From positions 1 to 22,221 of the IMG/VR virus record IMGVR_UViG_3300032116_001438: a stretch of DNA of 22,221 nt, one strand, 5' to 3'. This document shows positions 7,383 to 14,565 of the stretch, one piece after another. This DNA comes from a virus. The position numbers and the translations under genes were made by a program. The notes beneath the pieces were generated by a model. The model was not told the DNA's origin. It was given only the letters and a program-made list of their open reading frames with translations, and did not search any database. The first letter of the stretch is position 1. The number at the start of each line of letters is the position of its first letter.

Positions 7383-8762
7383 ATGGTTAATTTTAGTTTA
7401 TTAGTAGAAAATATTTTATTAAATGAAAATGTTGTGGGTGTACCTGACTGGTTTAATGAAATTTTAAATAAACATAAAGAATTATTCGGATCTGAAATAA
7501 CAGACGAAGATTTGTTTGATTTTTTTGATTTACTAGATGATTCTAAAATATCAGAAGAAGAGGGATTAAAAGATCTAGGCAAAATTCGTATTTTAGATCT
7601 CATGAAAACGTTTTATGATTCTATGAATCCTAAACCAAAAGATCTTAACGAATTTAAAACAGACATTACCAATAATTCTAATGTTTATGAAAAGAAAATT
7701 AACAATTTAAAAAATTTAAATAGACAAAACCGACTCAATTGGAAATTAACAAATCCAAAAATTGCTGATTTGAAAACCAGATCTGAAAAAGTAGCAGGTC
7801 AAAAAGGAGCAGACACTCTTATATCAGAGTATGGTAATGATTTTATTATCCCTGCTGTTCAAAGAATTGTTAAAAAACGTATAGATTTTTTTACTAGAAT
7901 TGCCACTTTAAAAAGCCCCACTACACCATTTGCTAATCTTATTTTAGATGTTTTTAAATACCCTTTACAATACCGTTCAGGGTCTAAAAAATATACTAGC
8001 GATTTTGAAGAAGTGGATAAATTTTATATTGACAATTTAATTGAATTATCATTAGCTGCTCAGGATTTTTATGCTACTGAAATGGTTCAATTAAAATTGA
8101 CACCTCTTAAACAAATTAAAAACCAACAACAAAATGTTAACGCTGGTTTAAATTTATTTGAATTAATTGTTGGTCAAATTTTAAATGAAGCGAATAAAAT
8201 TGAAATTAAAACAGGGCCGGGTGGAGAAAAACTTTTTATAATTAAAGATGATAAAAATAATCTTAAATTTCAAGATACAGAAAAAAATGTATTAACTAAA
8301 GCACAATCATTTGATCCTAAAATTACATCTTTAGGTCAATTAAAAACAAGAGGTGATGTTTTAGGTAAACTGTTATCAACAAACCAGCCGTCTACACCAG
8401 GCACCCAATCTCAAACTAAACCCCAAGAAGCATCGCCACAGGTAGTGAATACTTTAAAACAAGAACTTTTATCTGACACACAAATACCAAATAAAATTAA
8501 TTTTTATCAAGGCAAACCAGTAAAATATAATTTAGTAAATTTTGAGGGTAAACCAAGGCAAGGTGAACAATTACAGACTAATCCTGAAAATTATAAAATA
8601 AACAAACTTAAAGATAACCCAAGAGCAAAAAATTTAATCGGACTTTTAAACCAAGTCGCTCAATATTCTAAAAAGAAACCAGGAGCAGGAGAAAGATTAC
8701 AACAATTAGGACAATTAGGAGCGTCAATTGCTTCTGCAGCAGGGGCTAAATTATATGGATAA
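7383..8762 (+). CDS. Late protein with two capsid-targeting-like segments, 459 aa
   Basis: No catalytic family recognised. The N-terminus, MVNFSLLVENILLNE, ends in L-N-E and is followed by an acidic helical region (DEDLFDFFDLLDD) and a long Lys-rich helical body. At residues about 256-270 a second, similar segment appears (NLFELIVGQILNEA), again with L-N-E|A. The part behind it (KIEIKTGPGGEKLFIIKDD) is compact, then a Pro/Gln-rich linker (STPGTQSQTKPQEASPQ) leads to an Ala/Gly-rich C-terminus. The layout suggests two modules each headed by a protease site, as for packaged internal head proteins. A late octamer lies upstream. Function unknown. Confidence 0.6.
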   Translation: MVNFSLLVENILLNENVVGVPDWFNEILNKHKELFGSEITDEDLFDFFDLLDDSKISEEEGLKDLGKIRILDLMKTFYDSMNPKPKDLNEFKTDITNNSNVYEKKINNLKNLNRQNRLNWKLTNPKIADLKTRSEKVAGQKGADTLISEYGNDFIIPAVQRIVKKRIDFFTRIATLKSPTTPFANLILDVFKYPLQYRSGSKKYTSDFEEVDKFYIDNLIELSLAAQDFYATEMVQLKLTPLKQIKNQQQNVNAGLNLFELIVGQILNEANKIEIKTGPGGEKLFIIKDDKNNLKFQDTEKNVLTKAQSFDPKITSLGQLKTRGDVLGKLLSTNQPSTPGTQSQTKPQEASPQVVNTLKQELLSDTQIPNKINFYQGKPVKYNLVNFEGKPRQGEQLQTNPENYKINKLKDNPRAKNLIGLLNQVAQYSKKKPGAGERLQQLGQLGASIASAAGAKLYG

Positions 8763-8991
8763 ATTTAACACTATTTTTGAAAACACTTTTCCTTCAACCA
8801 TTAAAATGGTAAAAAGGATTCACTACCCCAAACAAATTCAATTTTCTGAATCTTTTTTAAAGTCTCTGGAGGAAGAATTTAAAAGACTACAATCTTTAGA
8901 AGAATCTGAAAATGAAGCAGAAGTTAAACCTATTAGAAATTATAAAGAAAAATTTTTAAAAGCAGTTAATTTCTGTGTTAACGGGTTTTAA
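8755..8991 (+). CDS. Small late protein, 78 aa
   Basis: An upstream in-frame start at 8728 exists, but the ATG at 8755 overlaps the stop of the 459 aa gene (ATGGATAA) and gives the N-terminus MDKFNTIFENTF, resembling the other capsid-targeting-like starts in the window, so I prefer it. The remainder is helical and charged (FLKSLEEEFKRLQSLEESENEAE). The C-terminus overlaps the convergent primase gene by 14 bp. Function unknown; probably made late with its neighbour. Confidence 0.55.
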   Translation: MDKFNTIFENTFPSTIKMVKRIHYPKQIQFSESFLKSLEEEFKRLQSLEESENEAEVKPIRNYKEKFLKAVNFCVNGF

Positions 8992-9988
8992 ATTTCATTA
9001 ACGCCTCTACTCCAGTAAATGAATTTTCTACTATAAATTTATAAGGAAATTCATTCAAATTTAAAGAGCAACAAACTTCATTGATGTCTTTAAATTTTTT
9101 CATTTCTTTAGGCCATATAAATATTTTTTTATTTTGTTTAATGACTTGTTTAATTTTGCGGTCCATTTGTTTGTTATCTTTGTCATTGTCATAAACATAG
9201 ATAATTTCATTAAACAAACATCTATTTAAAAATGATTCTTGTCTTTCTGTCGGTGTGGAACCTCCAATTGCTACAGCGTTTTTTACAAACATCGCGTCAA
9301 TAGGTCCTTCAAACACAAAAATATAAGGATTATCTTGATTTAAATTATTCTCCCCGTAAAGGCACTTTTCTCCATATTTGGTAAGATATTTTGGGTATTC
9401 ATCGCCAGACAGTGATCTACTTTGATAAGACTCTATCTTTCCTGATTCAGAATAAAAAGGTATAATCAAACGATTTTTATGAACATAATCTTCACAAGAA
9501 ACATATAATGACTTTGGTCTATTAACAGCTTCAAATATCTTTCTCTTTTGGCAATACTCTTTGGCTTGAGTTATTAATTTTAATTCCCTTTCTTGTGTGT
9601 AGAACTCACATTCTTTATCGTTACATATATCAATACTATCTGTTGGAATAGGTGGGATATCAAATGTCTTGGTTTCTTCTTTTTCTAAGAGTTTTGCATT
9701 AAGGTCTACAGAACAAGTAAAACGAGAAGCCTCTTTTAAAATCTCGGAATAATTTTGATGGGTGGCTTCTTGAAGCCAATTAATTTCTTTCCAAGATTTA
9801 CAACAATTAAAACAATAAAAGTAACGTTCGTCTACAAAATAAAATAAACGCCTTTTTCTTCCTTGAGAATGTCCTTCATGACAAACACAACATTCTGCAT
9901 TGTATACCCTTTGGTGTTTTTTATAAACAGGGCGTTTACATCGAGTGTAAAATGTTTGAATAACATAATCTTGAGGCAATCCTTCCAC
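8978..9988 (-). CDS. DNA primase (T4 gp61-like)
   Basis: The protein has 336 aa. The N-terminal zinc-binding domain has ECCVC (C33/C36) and YCFNC (C59/C62). The C-terminal TOPRIM-type core has IFVFEGPIDAMFV (E227, D231), the IGGSTP loop and YVYDNDKDN (D267, D269, D271). These match T4 gp61-type primases, which make short RNA primers with the replicative helicase. The full frame begins with GTG at 9988; the purine-rich AAAGAGGTGG overlaps that codon, so an in-frame TTG at 9979 with better spacing is a possible alternative start. It is convergent with the 78 aa late gene. Length is typical for the family. Confidence 0.85.
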   Translation of the reverse strand: MEGLPQDYVIQTFYTRCKRPVYKKHQRVYNAECCVCHEGHSQGRKRRLFYFVDERYFYCFNCCKSWKEINWLQEATHQNYSEILKEASRFTCSVDLNAKLLEKEETKTFDIPPIPTDSIDICNDKECEFYTQERELKLITQAKEYCQKRKIFEAVNRPKSLYVSCEDYVHKNRLIIPFYSESGKIESYQSRSLSGDEYPKYLTKYGEKCLYGENNLNQDNPYIFVFEGPIDAMFVKNAVAIGGSTPTERQESFLNRCLFNEIIYVYDNDKDNKQMDRKIKQVIKQNKKIFIWPKEMKKFKDINEVCCSLNLNEFPYKFIVENSFTGVEALMKFKTR

Positions 9989-10025
9989 CTCTTTAGTATA
10001 TTATCAATTAAAAAAAATAAAAGGA

Positions 10026-10448
10026 TTATTTTTGGCCTAAAGAAATGTCTCTCTGGCGTTTAGGTGCATTAAGAATAAAACCTTCAAGAATAGTAGCAAT
10101 TTCTTTAGCATCACTTGAGATTTTAATAATACGAGAAGATAGTTCCCTGGAGATACCCATAAAAAGACTACCATTACGATCAATTTCACTCACTAATTTT
10201 TGTAAACAATCTGATTCAGTATTTTGCATTTCTTTTGCAAATTCTTGTAATTTAGAAATATAGTTTGATAAACCACCACTGTCACCAAAAGATTGAGAAA
10301 CCGGAGCAGGTTCTACATTGATACTATCAGGACTGGCAACACCACCTTCTTTGGGTGTTAGTTCTTCTTCTGGTGTTTGTGTCTCTTCTGGAGAGACTTC
10401 ATCCTGCTCTGATAAAAAAACCTGTTGGTATAAAGAGTCAAATTTCAT
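10026..10448 (-). CDS. Late protein with capsid-targeting-like N-terminus, 140 aa
   Basis: The start, MKFDSLYQQVFLSE, is a strong match to the targeting pattern with a cut after L-S-E (residue 14). An acidic Pro/Thr/Glu linker follows to about residue 50, then a helical region (YISKLQEFAKEMQ, CLQKLVSEIDRNG, LSSRIIKISSDAKEI). No enzyme motif. The upstream octamer CATAAATA on the minus strand (10462-10469) supports late expression. Probably a head or internal protein; the exact role is unknown. Confidence 0.6.
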   Translation of the reverse strand: MKFDSLYQQVFLSEQDEVSPEETQTPEEELTPKEGGVASPDSINVEPAPVSQSFGDSGGLSNYISKLQEFAKEMQNTESDCLQKLVSEIDRNGSLFMGISRELSSRIIKISSDAKEIATILEGFILNAPKRQRDISLGQK

Positions 10449-10453
10449 AAATA
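10446..10453 (+). promoter_or_regulatory. Late promoter octamer, rightward of a divergent pair
   Basis: CATAAATA lies 21 nt before the ATG at 10475 and overlaps the start codon region of the leftward gene. It pairs with the minus-strand octamer at 10462-10469, facing the opposite way. Confidence 0.45.
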
Positions 10454-10461
10454 AGTGTATA

Positions 10462-10469
10462 TATTTATG
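10462..10469 (-). promoter_or_regulatory. Late promoter octamer, leftward of a divergent pair
   Basis: The plus strand reads TATTTATG here, so the minus strand carries CATAAATA, 13 nt before the ATG at 10448. Confidence 0.55.
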
Positions 10470-10474
10470 TTGTT

Positions 10475-10822
10475 ATGATAGATTTTCTTTATAGTTTGGG
10501 GTTTATCGTCACTTTTTTAATAGTTTGGTTTCAAACAGATGCTTTTGTTGAATATTGTAAAGTATTTGGGTTTAAAAAAATTTTATTTAATTATGAGTTT
10601 TCAGAATTGACATTTCCACAATATCTTTATTCTAAACGTAATATTTTATGTAAAACTAAAATTTCACTTTTTTATATTAAATTAATTACCTGTCCTGTTT
10701 GTTTATCTTTTTGGTTGTGTTTAATTGCAGGTACTATTATTAATAATTTTTTAATTATACCTTTACTTTACGTTACTAGTGTTTTCGTTTATTTGGTCTT
10801 TAGTAAACTTTTGAATCACTAG
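10475..10822 (+). CDS. Membrane protein with CPVC motif, 115 aa
   Basis: Hydrophobic helices lie at about residues 3-20 (DFLYSLGFIVTFLIVWF), 75-90 and 92-112. Between them is LITCPVCLSFW with C73 and C76, a pattern seen in small phage and bacterial membrane proteins of the DUF1360 type; whether the Cys pair binds metal or is redox-active is unknown. A late octamer lies 21 nt upstream. The last 60 bp overlap the convergent nuclease gene, so both strands are coding there. Likely an inner-membrane protein. Confidence 0.55.
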   Translation: MIDFLYSLGFIVTFLIVWFQTDAFVEYCKVFGFKKILFNYEFSELTFPQYLYSKRNILCKTKISLFYIKLITCPVCLSFWLCLIAGTIINNFLIIPLLYVTSVFVYLVFSKLLNH

Positions 10823-11581
10823 ATCTACTTCAGAATTTAAATTTAAAAGGGGTATTAATTGGTAATTTTCATTTTTTTTGTTTAACCAAAGAACGTACAA
10901 ATTTTCTATTTTTATAGAAGTATGATCTTCTATAAATTTTTTATAAAAACCTAATTGCAAACTATAAGTGTTGTATTCACAAACTTCTAAATGATTTAAA
11001 GGTTCTAAAAATTTTTTCTTAAATTTACTAGAGTAATTAATTTCTTTGTTAGTTTTAAAATCATAAATTTCGTAACATTCTTTTTTTGTGTTATAACAAA
11101 GCATGTCTATCATACCACAAATTTTAGTATTATTGACATCACCAATAACCAACTCATTTTTAATCGGAATTAAGAACCCTTTAGTGTCGTTATAAAAATT
11201 ATTAAATTGTTTTAAAAGTGTTTCTAGTGTCTCTCTTAATTCATTATGTTGTTCCTTGGTAAGTTGAGAAGAAACCCATTCTCTGTCATAAGGAACTACT
11301 TTATTATTGAAATAATTTTCAGCATAGTTGTGAAATACTGTTCCCAATACTTTAGAGTATAAATTTTTTTGATCCCAACTTTTTATAATCTCTTCACTAG
11401 TCAATCCAAATTCTTTTCCTTTAATTGTTGCCCATTTTTCTTTTTCAAAAGGTTCTTTGAGAGATTCTAATAAACCAGTAACTGAATATTTTGCTGATGG
11501 TTTATTGTCTATAAGATAGGTGTGAGTTCTATCTAAAAATACAATTCTATTAAAAATAGAAAGTTCTTTTAAAATATCCAT
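10763..11581 (-). CDS. PD-(D/E)XK exonuclease, RecB-like
   Basis: An upstream in-frame extension to 11668 exists but overlaps the Cys-rich gene. The ATG at 11581 forms a TAATG junction with it and gives a sensible 272 aa start (MDILKELSIFNR). Motifs in order: GTVFHNYAE (H84, E88), a Glu in NELVIGD (E143), ICGMIDML (D159), YDFKTNKE (D174, K176) and the QLGFY element (Q209, Y213) that RecB-family nucleases place after the active site. This is the typical layout of phage RecB/Cas4-like exonucleases acting in recombination or DNA turnover. No helicase domain and no four-Cys cluster is visible. The 3' end overlaps the convergent membrane-protein gene by 60 bp. Confidence 0.8.
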   Translation of the reverse strand: MDILKELSIFNRIVFLDRTHTYLIDNKPSAKYSVTGLLESLKEPFEKEKWATIKGKEFGLTSEEIIKSWDQKNLYSKVLGTVFHNYAENYFNNKVVPYDREWVSSQLTKEQHNELRETLETLLKQFNNFYNDTKGFLIPIKNELVIGDVNNTKICGMIDMLCYNTKKECYEIYDFKTNKEINYSSKFKKKFLEPLNHLEVCEYNTYSLQLGFYKKFIEDHTSIKIENLYVLWLNKKNENYQLIPLLNLNSEVDLVIQKFTKDQINENTSNVK

Positions 11582-11853
11582 TATTTTTTTCTTCTTTTTG
11601 ATGGTTCTTTTTTTATCATTTTTTTGATAGGGCAGGCACAATTTTTGTTTATGGAGCACGCTACACACCCATAGTCCAAATAAATATCAGGTCTCCAACA
11701 ACTAGATTTAGTAACTTCTCTGCAAACTTCTGCATTTTTGGTTAAATCTATAGTTGTTGGTGGTTTGTATTCAAAAATAACTCTATCTAAATTTTTTTCA
11801 ATTAACTGTTTTAAATTTTTATTTTTGTTTTTTTTAACTTCTTTTTTGTCCAT
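11581..11853 (-). CDS. Cys-rich protein with CWRPDI motif, 90 aa
   Basis: A basic N-terminus (KKEVKKNKNKNLKQLIEKNL) and a C-terminal Cys module: CWRPDIYLDYGCVACSI followed by two more Cys, with a Lys/Arg tail. The spacing C...CWRPDI-x6-C-x2-C-x4-C-x-C suggests metal binding. The gene at 19015 has the same module, making the two proteins distant paralogues over this part. It lies just upstream of, and overlaps by one base, the RecB-like nuclease, so the two are likely co-translated. Function unknown; nucleic-acid binding is a reasonable guess. Confidence 0.6.
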   Translation of the reverse strand: MDKKEVKKNKNKNLKQLIEKNLDRVIFEYKPPTTIDLTKNAEVCREVTKSSCWRPDIYLDYGCVACSINKNCACPIKKMIKKEPSKRRKK

Positions 11854-11902
11854 TTATGATTTAATTATTTAAACTTAACACCAAAAAGAAGTAATTTGTT
11901 TA

Positions 11903-12223
11903 TTATTTTTTGGGAGGAGTTTGTTTTTTTAATTCAGAATTTTTAACTTTTTTGAAACGTTTTTGTGCATCTTCCATGGTCATACAAGTCCATCCTAGAG
12001 TACCCCAGTGATTAGCGGAGGGATACATTTCTGAAGGAGGAATTTTATTACCATTAATCTCATATCCTTCATGAGATTTAATAATAATAACTTCATATCG
12101 CTTATTCGTGTTTTTAATCTCTGAATCAATTAAACTTTGTTCATAGATAGCTACATTATTTTCACGTATGATTTGTTTATAACAAAAATTTTTATTTGTA
12201 ATTTTTTTTCCAAGTATTTTCAT
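11903..12223 (-). CDS. Hypothetical protein, 106 aa
   Basis: A compact protein with YEVIIIKSHEGYEINGNKIPP, then a conserved-looking core PSANHWGTLGWTC and a Lys-rich C-terminus. The WG-x-x-GWT signature with a preceding P-S/E occurs in small conserved phage and bacterial hypothetical proteins; no activity is known to me. The ATG at 12223 is the natural start, following the terminator at 12241-12272, so the gene must have its own promoter or read-through. Confidence 0.55.
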   Translation of the reverse strand: MKILGKKITNKNFCYKQIIRENNVAIYEQSLIDSEIKNTNKRYEVIIIKSHEGYEINGNKIPPSEMYPSANHWGTLGWTCMTMEDAQKRFKKVKNSELKKQTPPKK

Positions 12224-12240
12224 ATTATTATTAAAAGTGT

Positions 12241-12272
12241 AAAAGGCTCTCTATATTTCAAGAGAGCCTTTT
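12241..12272 (-). terminator. Rho-independent terminator
   Basis: A perfect 12-bp stem (AAAAGGCTCTCT paired with AGAGAGCCTTTT) with an 8-nt loop. On the minus strand the stem is followed by T-rich sequence, so it ends transcription from the gene at 12295-12516. The A/T ends make it potentially bidirectional. Confidence 0.8.
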
Positions 12273-12294
12273 ATGACACACAACACCAAATTTA

Positions 12295-12516
12295 TTATTC
12301 TTCTACTCGTGCAAAACGTCCATAAGAATCACGGACGTTGTGGAATCGAGGACGTAGAATAGCTGTATTAGATCGGTCAACAAATCCAACAAATTCATAC
12401 TTTGAAGGATTAAGGTACTTACTAATAATATTCTCTTTAATACTGCGTGGAGCATCAGAGTCCACGTAGAATCGAGAGATGTCGTTAATGTTCTTTGTTG
12501 TTACTGTATTACTCAT
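12295..12516 (-). CDS. Hypothetical protein, 73 aa
   Basis: Starts MSNTVTTKNIND and contains SDAPRSIKENIISKYL and a C-terminal VRDSYGRFARVEE. I do not recognise the family. It has its own terminator just downstream (12241-12272), and a TATATAAG-like AT-rich stretch 4-20 nt upstream of the ATG may be part of its promoter. A terminator of this quality behind a 73 aa gene suggests strong or early transcription, which is inference. Confidence 0.55.
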   Translation of the reverse strand: MSNTVTTKNINDISRFYVDSDAPRSIKENIISKYLNPSKYEFVGFVDRSNTAILRPRFHNVRDSYGRFARVEE

Positions 12517-12549
12517 AAGACTTATATACTATATCAGGTTTTAATTAAA

Positions 12550-13698
12550 TCAACAAAAACCCATTCTTTTTTCTTCTAAAAGTTCAGGAGAAACAATAGA
12601 AGAGTTTTCATCTGTATTGTAAAGATCTGCGAGAGAAATATCATTATTAACTTGATATTTGATGTTGTTTTCATCTGCAATTTTTTGTGCTTTAGAAGCT
12701 TTTAATTTGCCAAAATGATATTCGACTTTTAAACGACCTTTACGAAGAAGAGCTTTATCGATAGCTTGTCGTGGAGAATTGTAAGTAGCAATAACCGCAA
12801 TATTAAAGACATCAGCCATCATGCCATCAGTAATATTAAGAATAGCGGATACCAGAGAAGAAGAGTCTGATGGGTCCCTTGCAAGTAAAGCTTTTTCAGC
12901 ATCTTCAATAACCAAAACACTATGTTTTTTGTGAAGAAGAGCCGGAAGAAAAGATGGGTCTGCTAAATGTTCTACAAAACTAGTAGGAATATAAATCATA
13001 TCTCTCTTGACCAATGAAGAAAGATATTTGATGTATGTTGTTTTACCCGTACCAGGATCACCATGAAAAAGATAAAGACCCGATTCATTTTTGTTCAATG
13101 AATCTACGACCACATTATGAATTTTTGGAAAATCATCATTATAACATTTTTCAATATTATATGATTCTGGAATACGAACTTCAAAAGGTTCAAACCTTAT
13201 AGAACCGTGTTCATCCCTCATCACAGTAAAAATAATATTTTTAATGTCTTCAACAATAAAAAAAGATTTTAAATCTTCTAAAGGGGGTTGTACGCAAGAA
13301 GGATAATGAATTGTAATTTTGTAATTACATCCTTCTTTTTTAACTTTTTTAGATTGAGTTTTTTCTAACTCAATTAAACAATCTTTATAAAAGAAAAGTT
13401 TATGTTGATGTGCTTCTGAATCATCCCAAAAATCACTAGTGCCGTGTACTCCACTAGAAGAAGCATTTTGTGACGGAATAGTATTTCTTTCTGTAACTAG
13501 TTCTGCATTTCTTTCCAAGAAAGGCAAAATATCATTAGAAATGGGAGTTTCAAAATCTAAAACTGAAGACGCTGTTCCGTATTTTTCTAAAAAATAAACA
13601 GAATGAGGAAAAAAATGATGACTATTACTAGGAGAAAAATACTCTACTTTTTTATTTAAAAAATGTGGTTTGGCACTAAATGAAAGAGGAATGTCCAT
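12550..13698 (-). CDS. AAA ATPase, BCS1-like
   Basis: The ATG at 13698 is chosen over a TTG six bases upstream because AGGA lies 7 nt before it; the product has 382 aa. The C-terminal half is a AAA module: Walker A HGDPGTGKTT (about 212-221), Walker B VLVIEDAE (about 261-268), sensor 1 ATYN (about 304-307), and arginine-finger candidates in LLRKGR. The ATYN/KALLRKGR pattern is like BCS1-type and AAA chaperone ATPases in which the ring remodels proteins. The N-terminal ~200 residues are unrelated to known substrate domains I can name. In the phage it may remodel replication or head proteins; the target is unknown. It follows bS21 closely. Confidence 0.75.
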   Translation of the reverse strand: MDIPLSFSAKPHFLNKKVEYFSPSNSHHFFPHSVYFLEKYGTASSVLDFETPISNDILPFLERNAELVTERNTIPSQNASSSGVHGTSDFWDDSEAHQHKLFFYKDCLIELEKTQSKKVKKEGCNYKITIHYPSCVQPPLEDLKSFFIVEDIKNIIFTVMRDEHGSIRFEPFEVRIPESYNIEKCYNDDFPKIHNVVVDSLNKNESGLYLFHGDPGTGKTTYIKYLSSLVKRDMIYIPTSFVEHLADPSFLPALLHKKHSVLVIEDAEKALLARDPSDSSSLVSAILNITDGMMADVFNIAVIATYNSPRQAIDKALLRKGRLKVEYHFGKLKASKAQKIADENNIKYQVNNDISLADLYNTDENSSIVSPELLEEKRMGFC

Positions 13699-13734
13699 AA
13701 ACAAATCCTAAAAGGTTATATTAAAAAATCACCT

Positions 13735-13938
13735 TTATTTTTTATTTGAAATTCGATTTTGTTTTAAAATTTTATGCATTTTTTTCATTTTGCGAATTTT
13801 AATTTGTTTAGGAGTTTCGAATGCTCTTTTTTTCCTAATAGTGTCCATAATTTCTTCTTGATCCATTTTGGATTTTAAACGTCTTAGAGCAGAGTCTATA
13901 TTTTCGTTTTTATTAAGTTTAATAGAAATATTAATCAT
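13735..13938 (-). CDS. rpsU: Ribosomal protein bS21
   Basis: A 67 aa basic protein, the normal bS21 size. It has the N-terminal strand (INISIKLNKNEN), the helix IDSALRRLKSKMDQE, the conserved KRAFETPKQIKIRK block and a Lys/Arg-rich helical tail. bS21 sits on the 30S platform near the anti-Shine-Dalgarno region and affects initiation. Phage copies are known from aquatic phage genomes and are thought to replace the host protein in ribosomes. Upstream, TTGGAC and CATAAT separated by 16 bp form a possible promoter. It lies directly before the AAA ATPase gene and behind Hsp20. Confidence 0.85.
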   Translation of the reverse strand: MINISIKLNKNENIDSALRRLKSKMDQEEIMDTIRKKRAFETPKQIKIRKMKKMHKILKQNRISNKK

Positions 13939-13946
13939 GAATTTTA

Positions 13947-13974
13947 ATTATGTTAAAATGTCCCTAGTGTCCAA
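13947..13974 (-). promoter_or_regulatory. Possible sigma70-like promoter for bS21
   Basis: Minus strand TTGGAC (13974-13969), 16-bp spacer, CATAAT (13952-13947), 8 nt before the bS21 ATG. The -35 part lies inside the repeat that abuts the Hsp20 stop. Motif match only. Confidence 0.35.
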
Positions 13975-13990
13975 CAGATTTAGAAAATTT
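13958..13990 (-). repeat. Inverted repeat, copy next to the Hsp20 stop
   Basis: The minus strand here reads TTTTCTAAATCTGTTGG then ACACTAGGGACATT. It matches the plus strand at 14508-14542 with a few indels and substitutions; the core TGTCCCTAGTGTCCAACAGA (plus strand, 13959-13978) differs from the other copy only by two compensating one-base indels. Confidence 0.6.
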
Positions 13991-14475
13991 TAATCGACCT
14001 TAATGTCTATATTATGGACTTCAGGTTGTTTTACGGGAACGGTTACTCGCAAAAGACCGTCTACGTATGTTGATGTGATGTTTTTAGCATCTGTGTTTTT
14101 GTTTAAGGTAAAAGATAAACTCCCTTTGCGTTTACTAATTCCTTTACGGACATAAGTTGATTCGGGTTCATCATTACTTTCATCTTTATCGACATTAATG
14201 TTAAGTTTACCATCTTGTACTTTTACATTAATGTGATTTTTACCTACACCTGCTAAGGCTACTTCAACTATATAAGAAAGAGGTTCCCCTTCTTTATTTG
14301 TTACAGCCTTAACATTGTAAGGATATACTGCATTCGGGATTTCGAAAGCTTTTTCAATATCTCCGAATATGGATTTAAACCAGCTATCATTGAACAATGC
14401 AGGAAGCTGGTAGCCTGTATTGTTATAGTGACCCACTGTATAAGTGGGATTATATGTTGTTATTTTTGTTGTCAT
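13990..14475 (-). CDS. Small heat-shock protein (Hsp20/alpha-crystallin)
   Basis: The protein has 161 aa. Residues about 50-160 form an alpha-crystallin domain: YIVEVALAGVGKNHINVKVQDGKL in two pieces, then GISKRKGSLSFTLN (family pattern GIAxRxFxRxFxL) and GLLRVTVPVK near the end. The N-terminal arm (LPALFNDSWFKSIFGDIEKAF) resembles IbpA-type arms. It holds unfolding proteins in an ATP-independent way; Hsp20 is common in T4-like cyanophages and relatives. AGGA lies 13 nt before the ATG. The gene sits between a pair of inverted repeats, one touching its stop codon and the other about 33 nt upstream of its start. Confidence 0.9.
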   Translation of the reverse strand: MTTKITTYNPTYTVGHYNNTGYQLPALFNDSWFKSIFGDIEKAFEIPNAVYPYNVKAVTNKEGEPLSYIVEVALAGVGKNHINVKVQDGKLNINVDKDESNDEPESTYVRKGISKRKGSLSFTLNKNTDAKNITSTYVDGLLRVTVPVKQPEVHNIDIKVD

Positions 14476-14507
14476 GTTATATTTTTCCTTTCATTTAAGC
14501 GAGAAAT

Positions 14508-14542
14508 ATATTTTCTAGTTTCTGTTGGAACACTAGGACAAT
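14508..14542 (+). repeat. Inverted repeat, copy upstream of Hsp20
   Basis: The plus strand reads TTTTCTAGTTTCTGTTGG then AACACTAGGACAAT, the inverted partner of 13958-13990. It contains a local hairpin, CTAGTTT/AACACTAG around CTGTTGG. Confidence 0.6.
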
Positions 14543-14565
14543 AATAATTATCTCACAAATCTATT

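Noticed and set aside
7355-7603. 82 aa minus-strand frame
   Set aside because: Covers a late promoter and the start of the 459 aa gene in antisense; no independent support.
9863-10263. Plus-strand frames of 66 and 72 aa
   Set aside because: Antisense to the primase zinc domain and to the 140 aa late gene, both well supported.
11582-11668. N-terminal extension of the RecB-like nuclease
   Set aside because: Overlaps the Cys-rich gene in another frame; the ATG at 11581 makes a TAATG junction.
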